Positions 50,008 through 57,232 of a stretch of 64,000 nt of DNA are shown here, piece after piece (position 1 is the first letter of the stretch; every line of letters begins with the position of its first letter). The stretch is from assembly GCA_017538365.1 (NCBI GenBank), contig JAFYIZ010000032.1, forward strand, positions 25,493 to 89,492, read 5' to 3'. Both the position numbers and the translations under genes were made by a program. This stretch comes from a bacterium (GTDB lineage: Bacteria > UBP6 > UBA1177). The notes beneath the pieces are model-generated. The model saw only the letters and a list, made by a program, of their open reading frames with translations. It made no database searches and was not told the DNA's origin.

Positions 50008-51345
50008 GTGTTTGAAAGAAAAGCGTATAGCGAAATGCTTAAATGGAAAAGGGAATATGCACCCGATTATGCTCTGTTTCTGAAAGGTGCGAGACGCACA
50101 GGAAAGACGACTCTTGCCGAAAAATTCGGAAAAGAGGAATACCGTTCCTATATTCTGATCAGATTCGATCAGGTTGAAGAAGGTATCAAAAATCTGTTCG
50201 TAAACAGTCTCAGGGATCTTGATTCTTTTTTCAGCACTATTCAGTTCGCATACAATACAAGACTTTACAAAAGGAACTCTTTGATCATTTTGGATGAAAT
50301 ACAGCTTTTTCCGCCTGCTCGTCAGGCGCTGAAGACGCTGCTTGAGGACGGAAGATACGATTATCTTGAAACAGGTTCTCTGGCTTCAATAAAGAAGAAA
50401 AGTGCGAATATACTGATTCCGTCGGAAGAATATACAGTTGAAGTTCTGCCGATGGATTATGAGGAATATCTCAAGGCAAATGGTAATGATTTTGTCATTC
50501 CTGCTCTTGAAGAGCATCTTTCGACATTAAAACCTATGGGAAGTCTGCACCAGCAAATTATGAAATCCTTCAGGGAATACATGCTTGTAGGCGGCATGCC
50601 GCAAGTCGTCAAAGCGTTTGTCGAAACAAAAGATTTCGGGAAGGTCGATTTTGCAAAACAGCAGATACTCAACCTTTACCGGAACGATATGGAAGAGCAG
50701 GAAGAGGAAAATCCACGCTATGTCACTAATTTTTTTGAAAGGATTCCGTCTGAGCTCTCGAAACACGACAAACGCTATATACTGACACATATTGAACCGA
50801 GTGCGAGACTGAGGAATTACCGACCGCCGATTTTATGGCTTGACGAAGCAATGATAATAAATATCGCGAGCAATGTGGATGATCCGAGCGCGGCTTTCAA
50901 CCTTGCCGTTATCGATCCCTCTTTCAAATGTTACATGATGGATACCGGTCTGCTCGTAACACTTGCATACAAAGACCGTTTATATCTCGAAAACGAGCTT
51001 TACAAGGCGATACTTCTTGACAAACTGCATGTGAACGAAGGAATGATCGTCGAAAATATTGTTGCTCAGTGTTTGAGAGCGAACGGACACCGTGCGTATT
51101 TTTACAAAGAAACCGACAAAGAAACAAAAAAGACTACTGTTGAAATTGATTTTCTGATACGCCGGCAGAACAAGGTGATTCCGATCGAAGTTAAGTCTGG
51201 CGAAAACAAAAGCACTGCTTCGATCCTGAAACTTAAAGAGACTTTCGGCAAACGGATCGGGCAGGGCATTATTCTGCATCACGGCGAAATCAAGAGCGAA
51301 GAAAATTTTCTCTGGCTGCCTTACTATATGGCTGCGGTATTGTGA
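50008..51345 (+). CDS. AAA-type ATPase with DUF4143 / PD-(D/E)XK-like C-terminal domain
   Basis: A 445-residue P-loop ATPase of the archaeal-type ATPase / DUF4143 family. Walker A is LKGARRTGKTTLAEKF (about residues 26-41), Walker B is SLIILDEIQLFPPARQALK, and a sensor-like ETGSLASIK follows. The C-terminus has a DUF4143-type region with KTTVEIDFLIRRQNKVIPIE and VKSG, a PD-(D/E)XK nuclease-like motif. Cellular role in this family is not established; many copies are accessory genes. The GTG start overlaps the last upstream repeat's ribosome site. Repeats on both sides suggest a mobile or self-regulated unit. Confidence 0.88.
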   Translation: MFERKAYSEMLKWKREYAPDYALFLKGARRTGKTTLAEKFGKEEYRSYILIRFDQVEEGIKNLFVNSLRDLDSFFSTIQFAYNTRLYKRNSLIILDEIQLFPPARQALKTLLEDGRYDYLETGSLASIKKKSANILIPSEEYTVEVLPMDYEEYLKANGNDFVIPALEEHLSTLKPMGSLHQQIMKSFREYMLVGGMPQVVKAFVETKDFGKVDFAKQQILNLYRNDMEEQEEENPRYVTNFFERIPSELSKHDKRYILTHIEPSARLRNYRPPILWLDEAMIINIASNVDDPSAAFNLAVIDPSFKCYMMDTGLLVTLAYKDRLYLENELYKAILLDKLHVNEGMIVENIVAQCLRANGHRAYFYKETDKETKKTTVEIDFLIRRQNKVIPIEVKSGENKSTASILKLKETFGKRIGQGIILHHGEIKSEENFLWLPYYMAAVL

Positions 51346-51396
51346 TATGGAATATTTACGGTAAAATTTTTGGATAGATTAGTCGCGACAGACAAA

Positions 51397-51451
51397 ACCG
51401 GCGCAAACGTGAAAAACAGCCTCTGAAAATATGGCGCAATCGTGAAAATTT
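51397..51451 (+). repeat. 33-bp-phased repeat pair downstream of the ATPase gene
   Basis: Copies of the same 16-bp motif start at 51400 and 51433, again 33 bp apart. The 55-bp stretch matches 49883-49937 with three substitutions, so the ATPase gene lies between direct repeats. It lies 51 nt after the ATPase stop. Confidence 0.92.
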
Positions 51452-51480
51452 GTGCTTTTTAACTTGCTTTTTCGTGCTGT

Positions 51481-52410
51481 TTAGTCCGGGCAGGCAAAAT
51501 CGGCTCTGTTAACGCAGTCCCACCTGTTTTCAACACATTCACACCATTCGACTTCGGTTTTTTTATCGTTGCACATCCACTTTGCTTCGGATCCGGTTAT
51601 GCACCCGTAATAACATAACTCGCTGTTTTCATCCCAAGCGCCGTCGTTGCAGTATAGGCGGATGCAACCGTGAGCGATCCTTTCTCCGTGAAGGTATTCT
51701 CTGCCTGAGAAATCATCTTTGTCTCTGCATGTCTTGTAACGGCTTGTGTCCTCCGGCTTTTCTTCTTCTTTTGCAGGAATTCCGTCCACCAGGATCTTGA
51801 CCGGAAGGCTCAGAGAGTATTGATAACCAGGTTTTCTAAATTCGGCATAACCTGAGAAATCTTTGTAATCTATGTTCATGGAAACTTCTTTTTCCACATT
51901 GTTCGATCCGACAGATCCGTTGGCATAAAACGGTTTTTCTATTTTGAATTTGGATTGGAATGAGACGACTTTGAAAAGTTCGTTGTCTGTCGAAAAATAG
52001 AATGACGGGCAGTAGTAGCACCAGTAATCCACTTCAACAGAGCAGCCTGTCAGCTGCGCGTTTGCAAGAGTTATAGAATCGGGGATGAAATCAGGACACA
52101 AAACTTCACCGAAAGGTCGTTGATAACACTCCTTTTGAAAGACAAAAGTCATTCTTGTCAGATCTGAAAAAAGTTCTTTTGCATCAAAATCCGGCACTTC
52201 TTTATAGCAGAAAGAGGAATTTTCCGATTCATAGACACACTGATCAAAGAAATCTTCATCACTGGTTTGTGAAGCGGAACCGTAGGATTTCACAGTGCAT
52301 TCAGGATAACAGTCCACACATCCGTTAGGCTCCTCTTCTTTTTTTTCACCGCCGCAGGAAAATAGAAAAAATGCAGCGCAAAAAATCAATGCACTAACAA
52401 CCCTTTTCAT
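51481..52410 (-). CDS. Cys-rich lipoprotein of unknown function
   Basis: A 309-residue lipoprotein (lipobox FLFSC). The mature region carries about 25 Cys, in clusters such as GCVDCYPEC near the N-terminus, VDYWCYYCPSF in the middle, and a C-terminal block (HGCIRLYCNDGAWDENSELC, YYGCITGSEAKWMC, WCECVENRWDC). It is probably a disulfide-stabilised surface protein. No family is recognised. It follows dgt on the same strand by 16 nt, an unlikely functional partner, and is convergent with the ATPase gene. Confidence 0.75.
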   Translation of the reverse strand: MKRVVSALIFCAAFFLFSCGGEKKEEEPNGCVDCYPECTVKSYGSASQTSDEDFFDQCVYESENSSFCYKEVPDFDAKELFSDLTRMTFVFQKECYQRPFGEVLCPDFIPDSITLANAQLTGCSVEVDYWCYYCPSFYFSTDNELFKVVSFQSKFKIEKPFYANGSVGSNNVEKEVSMNIDYKDFSGYAEFRKPGYQYSLSLPVKILVDGIPAKEEEKPEDTSRYKTCRDKDDFSGREYLHGERIAHGCIRLYCNDGAWDENSELCYYGCITGSEAKWMCNDKKTEVEWCECVENRWDCVNRADFACPD

Positions 52411-52426
52411 ATCTGACTCCGCAACA

Positions 52427-53479
52427 TTAAATATCCGGAAATTTCAGCGTTTTCGGGATGAAGAACGTGTTGTAAAGGTGGATTGCGTAAGAGTCGGTGA
52501 GGCTCGCGATGAAGTCCGCTATCGTCGTTTCCTGATCATCCGAAACAGGTATGAATTTTGAATTTACAATCAGTTCGTAGTTTTCAGAAAAGTGCTTGAA
52601 AAGGGCGCGGATGATGAGTTCCGCTTTGTCGAATTCATGCCTGATTGCGGGAAGTTCGTAGACGTTTTTGAACATGAATTCGCGCAGATCGCCGATGATT
52701 CCTACCATTTTGTCGGAAAAACGGATGATTTTTTCTTTTGCAGAGATCGCTTCGAAACTATTGTAAATGAGGTCAGTTGTCATCGCGTTGATGCGCTGGG
52801 AACCTCTTTCACCGATAATGTCTTTGTGCGGAACGTCTTTGATGTCGAGAAATCCGCCGCGGACTGCGTCATCGATATCGTGGTTCAAGTATGCGATGAT
52901 ATCTGCAAAACGGATGATCTGTCCTTCAAGTGTTTCGGGAATGCCTGTTTTTTTGATGAGAGGTCCTTTCCCTTTGGAGTGAAGCACGATTCCGTTGCGC
53001 ACTTCGTAAGTCAGATTGAGTCCTTCGCCGTTTTTTGCAAGAAAATCGACGACGCGAAGGCTTTGCTGCTCGTGCCTGAAACCGTTTTTCGATTTTAATA
53101 TTCTGTCGAGCGCTCTTTCGCCTGAATGACCAAAGGGAGTGTGCCCCAGATCATGTCCCAGACCGATTGCCTCTGTCAGTGATTCGTTGAGAAGAAGCGC
53201 CTTCGCCACAGTACGACCTATCTGCGAGACTTCAAGCGTGTGAGTGAGACGGTTGCTGTAGTTGCTCCCTTTCGGCGAAAGGAAAACCTGCGTTTTGTCG
53301 CCCAGTCTGCGGAAAGCCTTGGTGTGGACGATTCTGTCGCGGTCGTGCTGGAATGCAGGACGTATGCTGCACGGTTCTTCTTCGCGCATCCTCCCTTTGC
53401 TGTTCGCGCTGAGAGCAGCAGCCCATGAAAGTTCCCGTTTTTCTATTTCTTCAAGGTGTTCGCGGATGTTTTCTATCAT
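52427..53479 (-). CDS. dgt: dGTP triphosphohydrolase-like HD protein
   Basis: An HD-domain dNTP triphosphohydrolase that hydrolyses dNTPs to deoxynucleosides and triphosphate, 350 residues. The metal-site motifs are RLTHTLEVSQIGRTVAKAL, IGLGHDLGHTPFGHSGERAL (HD) and IIAYLNHDIDDA (distal Asp). The N-terminus has FQHDRDRIVHTKAFRRLGDK. The start is the ATG at 53479, 6 nt after GGAGG; a longer frame adds 8 residues. It is the short bacterial form. A 57-bp interspersed repeat lies just upstream. Confidence 0.94.
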   Translation of the reverse strand: MIENIREHLEEIEKRELSWAAALSANSKGRMREEEPCSIRPAFQHDRDRIVHTKAFRRLGDKTQVFLSPKGSNYSNRLTHTLEVSQIGRTVAKALLLNESLTEAIGLGHDLGHTPFGHSGERALDRILKSKNGFRHEQQSLRVVDFLAKNGEGLNLTYEVRNGIVLHSKGKGPLIKKTGIPETLEGQIIRFADIIAYLNHDIDDAVRGGFLDIKDVPHKDIIGERGSQRINAMTTDLIYNSFEAISAKEKIIRFSDKMVGIIGDLREFMFKNVYELPAIRHEFDKAELIIRALFKHFSENYELIVNSKFIPVSDDQETTIADFIASLTDSYAIHLYNTFFIPKTLKFPDI

Positions 53480-53515
53480 TTTGCTCCTCCGAAATCTCGC
53501 CATTTTTGAAAATTC

Positions 53516-53572
53516 GTCATCTTGAACGAATGTGAAAGATCTCTGAGATTCTTCGCTTTAGCTCAGAATGAC
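53516..53572. repeat. 57-bp interspersed palindromic repeat, copy B
   Basis: A 57-bp match to 9033-9089 with three substitutions, in the same orientation. It lies in the divergent gap between dgt and the citryl-CoA-lyase-like gene. Confidence 0.9.
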
Positions 53573-53629
53573 ATTGCACCTAAAAACATGCTAGTATAGT
53601 AAATTTCCGGAAAATTGCGATACCCATAA

Positions 53630-53657
53630 TTGAAAAAAGAATCTTTTCTGCTAATAT
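53630..53657 (+). promoter_or_regulatory. Promoter of the citryl-CoA-lyase-like/valS unit
   Basis: TTGAAA (53630-53635) and TAATAT (53652-53657) with a 16-nt spacer, about 97 nt before the start. The leader between holds the imperfect repeat CCCGGTTTTCCGGG. Confidence 0.6.
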
Positions 53658-53754
53658 ATTTGGTTTTTTAGGAAAGCAGGCTTTTCCCGGTTTTCCGGGT
53701 CTCCGGCTTTCTGCGGTTTAAGTTATTTAATTTATTGAATTTTTGGAGGAAATC

Positions 53755-54531
53755 ATGGCAGAGTGGACGACGGCTGTTACTTCGATCAAACCGAACGAAA
53801 TCTTGATCAGAGGCTACGCGATAGAAGACATTATGGAAAATCTGAGCTACGCGGAAACGGTTTACCTGATTTTGAAGGGCGAACTTCCGACAAAAGAGGA
53901 AGGACGAGTTTTCCAGGCTGTTCTTGTTTCTTCAGTCGATCACGGCGTAACACCTCCCAGCGCACTTGCAACTTTAAATGCAACATCTACCGGCGCACCG
54001 CTCAATGCTGCAGTTGCTTCGGGACTTCTGGCTATCAACGCTTTCCACGGCGGAGCTATAGAGAACACGATGAAAATGCTCAAAGCTGCTGCTGAATACT
54101 GCGGAAATGAGCTTGACGAAGCAAAAGTAGAAGAGTTCGTAAAGATGAAATTCGAGCAGAAATTCAGATTCCCAGGCATGGGTCACAGAGTCCACACCGA
54201 AGATCCGAGAAGCGTCAAACTTGCAGAGATCTGCTTCAAAAACCTTCCTGAAGAGAAACTTTTCTTCATCAAACTCGCAAAAATGATCGAAGCGAACATT
54301 TTCAAAGTAAAGGGAACGAAACTTCCGGTCAACGTTGACGGAATGATCGGCGCAGTCCTTCTTGCTCTCGACATTCCGGCTGAACTTGCTAACGGAATCT
54401 TCATGATTTCGAGAGTTCCGGGTCTCATGGCTCACTACGTCGAGGAGAAGACGACGCAGAAACCGATGCGCAACATCGACCAGAAAGCTGCGATATACAA
54501 CGGACACGAAAAGAGGAAAATCGGAGAATAG
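53755..54531 (+). CDS. Citryl-CoA lyase / short citrate-synthase-family protein
   Basis: A 258-residue member of the citrate synthase superfamily that lacks the large-domain insert of true citrate synthase, as in citryl-CoA lyase. It shows EILIRGYAIEDIMENLSYAE, TVYLILKGELP, FHGGAIENTMKML, FPGMGHRVHTEDPRSVKL (active His region), KLPVNVDGMIGAVLLAL and RVPGLMAHYVEE. Citryl-CoA lyase splits citryl-CoA to acetyl-CoA and oxaloacetate, in reverse TCA or other pathways. Its role here is open since no citryl-CoA synthetase is nearby. The start at 53755 follows GGAGG. valS starts 1 nt later. Confidence 0.82.
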   Translation: MAEWTTAVTSIKPNEILIRGYAIEDIMENLSYAETVYLILKGELPTKEEGRVFQAVLVSSVDHGVTPPSALATLNATSTGAPLNAAVASGLLAINAFHGGAIENTMKMLKAAAEYCGNELDEAKVEEFVKMKFEQKFRFPGMGHRVHTEDPRSVKLAEICFKNLPEEKLFFIKLAKMIEANIFKVKGTKLPVNVDGMIGAVLLALDIPAELANGIFMISRVPGLMAHYVEEKTTQKPMRNIDQKAAIYNGHEKRKIGE

Positions 54532-54532
54532 A

Positions 54533-57196
54533 ATGGAAATCGACAAAAAATACGACCACCTGTCAATCGAGAAAAAATGGTACACTTTCTGGGAAGAGAA
54601 GGGCTTCTTCAAAGCTGATCCCAGCAGCAAAAAACCGCCTTACACGATAGTTCTCCCGCCGCCCAACGTCACTGGCGTTCTTCACATGGGGCACGCCGTA
54701 ATGGTCGTCGTTCAGGACGCGATGAGCCGCTACAAAAGGATGTCGGGTTACGATGTTCTCTGGCTTCCGGGCACGGACCACGCGGGAATCGCGACGCAGA
54801 TGGTAGTAGAAAGGGCTCTCAACAAGGAAGGGATCTCAAGGCACGATTTAGGCCGCGAAAAATTCCTTGAAAGAGTCTGGAAATGGAAAAAGGAAAACGG
54901 CAGCACTATCACGCGCCAGCTCAGATGCTTAGGTGCATCGCTTGACTGGTCGAGAGAGCGTTTCACGATGGATGAAAACCTTTCGAAAGCGGTCAGAGAA
55001 GTCTTTGTTTCGCTTTACGAAGAAGGGCTCATTTACAAAAACACATACATCATCAACTGGTGTCCGCACTGCAGAACCGCTCTTTCCGACCTCGAAGTCG
55101 ATCACGAAAACGTTGAAGGCCACCTCTGGCACATCAAATATCCGATAGTCGGAAGCGACGAGTTCCTTACTATCGCAACAACACGTCCCGAGACGCTTCT
55201 GGGCGACAGCGCGGTAGCGGTTCACCCCGAAGACAAGCGTTATGCGCATCTCATCGGCAAAAAGGTAAAACTTCCCCTTACCGATAGAGAGATCCCGATA
55301 ATCGGCGACCCGATACTTGTCGATATCGAATTCGGAACAGGTGCCGTAAAAGTCACTCCGGCGCACGATTTCAACGACTTCGAGACAGGAAAACGCCACA
55401 ATCTTGAAGAGATCAACGTCATCAACGAAAAAGGCGAGATCAATGAACTCGGCGGAAAATATGCCGGCATGACGACGACTGAAGCGCGTGAAGCGATAGT
55501 TGCAGACCTTGATAAACTGGGACTTCTCCTCAAAGTCGAAAAACACATGCACGCAGTCGGCCACTGCCAGAGATGCAAAACGATAGTTGAACCGATACTT
55601 TCCGACCAGTGGTTCCTGAAGATGGAAGACCTCGCGAAACCTGCGATCGAAGCAGTAGAGACGGGAAAGATCGTCTTCCAGCCCGAGACTTGGAAAAAGA
55701 CATACTACGAATGGATGTACAACATCAAAGACTGGTGCATCAGCCGCCAGCTCTGGTGGGGCCATCAGATTCCTGTCTGGTACTGCGAAGACTGCGGTGA
55801 AATGATAGTCAGCCGCGAAGACCCGACGAAGTGCACAAAATGCGGCTCAACGAAGCTCAGACGCGATCCAGACGTTCTCGATACATGGTTCAGCTCACAG
55901 CTATGGCCGTTCTCAACGCTCGGCTGGCCGGAAAAAACGCCCGAACTTGCGAAATATTATCCTACGACACTCATGGAAACAGGCTTCGACATCATTTTCT
56001 TCTGGGTAGCAAGAATGATAATGATGGGATACAAATTCATGGGTGAGAAGCCTTTCGGAAAGGTATTCTTCCACGGTTTAGTGCGCGACAAATTCGGTCA
56101 GAAGATGTCAAAGAGCAAAGGAAACGTCATCGATCCGCTCGTAGTCACTGAAAAATACGGCGCAGACGCTCTCAGATTCACATTCGCGATGATGCCGCTT
56201 GCAGGCAGAGACGTAAAACTTTCTGACGAATGGTTTGAAGGCTACTGGGCTTTCATCAACAAGATTTACAACGCAACAAGATTCTGCCTCATGCAGTTTG
56301 CCGAGGGCGAAAAATTCGATGGTTTCAACCCGATAAACTACAAGGAAGACAACTTCTCGTTTGCTGACAAGTGGATACTTTCAAAACTCGAAACGGCAAC
56401 TGCAGACGTTCGTAAAAACCTCGACGAAATGAGGCTCAACGACGCGGCCGGAGCAATTTACCACTTCTTCTGGCACGAATTCTGCGACTGGTATATCGAG
56501 CTTGTCAAACCGACATTCTTCGGCAGCGACGAAGACGCGAAGACAGTTTCGAAGAAAGTCCTTCTCAAAGTTCTCGACGCAAGTTTGAAACTCCTTCACC
56601 CCTTCATGCCGCATGTCACCGAAGAGTTGTGGCAGAGCCTGCCTTTCAGTTTCGACGGACGCGAGGAATCGATCATGATAAGCCGCTTCCCCGAACTCGG
56701 CGACTGCCCGGTTTTCGAGCGTGACGCAGCAACGATGGAAGAGATCATCGAGATCATCACCGTCATCAGAACGATCCGCGCGGAAAACAACATCAAACCT
56801 TCGGCAGAACTTCCTCTTAAACTCGATCTGACGTCCGATCTCAAGAGCGCGCTTTCAGAAAAACTTGAATACATAATCAAACTCGCAAGAGTCAAAGATG
56901 TCGAATTCGTAAGCGGTTTCACTCCAGACAAAGAGACTGCCAGCGCGATAGTAAAAGGCGGAACGCTTTACATCCCCCTTGCAGGATTCATCGATTTCAC
57001 CGACGAGATCAGGCGTCTTGAAAAAGAGATCGCAAAGATCAAAAAGGATTTCGAACTCTGCGACAGAAAACTCAACAACCCCAATTTCCTCGAAAAAGCG
57101 CAGCCCGAAGTAGTCGAGAAAGAGAAAGCAAAACACACCGAACTTTCGGAAAATCTCGCTCACCTCAAAGCGAGACTCGCGGAGATAAGCAGGTAA
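54533..57196 (+). CDS. valS: Valyl-tRNA synthetase
   Basis: Class I ValRS, 887 residues. HIGH motif is PNVTGVLHMGHAVM, KMSKS is QKMSKSKGNVIDP, and the editing domain includes TIATTRPETLLGDSAVAV and TPAHDFNDFETG. A zinc-like CPHCRTAL and CEDCGEM/CTKCGS pair are seen. The C-terminus is a coiled coil (IRRLEKEIAKIKKDFELCDRK). It follows the citryl-CoA-lyase-like gene with one base between stop and start. Confidence 0.97.
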   Translation: MEIDKKYDHLSIEKKWYTFWEEKGFFKADPSSKKPPYTIVLPPPNVTGVLHMGHAVMVVVQDAMSRYKRMSGYDVLWLPGTDHAGIATQMVVERALNKEGISRHDLGREKFLERVWKWKKENGSTITRQLRCLGASLDWSRERFTMDENLSKAVREVFVSLYEEGLIYKNTYIINWCPHCRTALSDLEVDHENVEGHLWHIKYPIVGSDEFLTIATTRPETLLGDSAVAVHPEDKRYAHLIGKKVKLPLTDREIPIIGDPILVDIEFGTGAVKVTPAHDFNDFETGKRHNLEEINVINEKGEINELGGKYAGMTTTEAREAIVADLDKLGLLLKVEKHMHAVGHCQRCKTIVEPILSDQWFLKMEDLAKPAIEAVETGKIVFQPETWKKTYYEWMYNIKDWCISRQLWWGHQIPVWYCEDCGEMIVSREDPTKCTKCGSTKLRRDPDVLDTWFSSQLWPFSTLGWPEKTPELAKYYPTTLMETGFDIIFFWVARMIMMGYKFMGEKPFGKVFFHGLVRDKFGQKMSKSKGNVIDPLVVTEKYGADALRFTFAMMPLAGRDVKLSDEWFEGYWAFINKIYNATRFCLMQFAEGEKFDGFNPINYKEDNFSFADKWILSKLETATADVRKNLDEMRLNDAAGAIYHFFWHEFCDWYIELVKPTFFGSDEDAKTVSKKVLLKVLDASLKLLHPFMPHVTEELWQSLPFSFDGREESIMISRFPELGDCPVFERDAATMEEIIEIITVIRTIRAENNIKPSAELPLKLDLTSDLKSALSEKLEYIIKLARVKDVEFVSGFTPDKETASAIVKGGTLYIPLAGFIDFTDEIRRLEKEIAKIKKDFELCDRKLNNPNFLEKAQPEVVEKEKAKHTELSENLAHLKARLAEISR

Positions 57197-57208
57197 AATT
57201 CTGGAACC

Positions 57209-57232
57209 AGAGACGTTCCAGGGAACGTCTCT
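57209..57232. terminator. Palindrome between convergent valS and tex
   Basis: AGAGACGTTCC-AG-GGAACGTCTCT, a perfect 11-bp inverted repeat with a 2-nt loop, followed by a short T-run on the plus strand. It could end transcription of both genes, and the tex stop codon lies at its edge. Similar AGAGACGT palindromes occur as dispersed repeats in other bacteria, so a repeat origin is possible. Confidence 0.6.
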
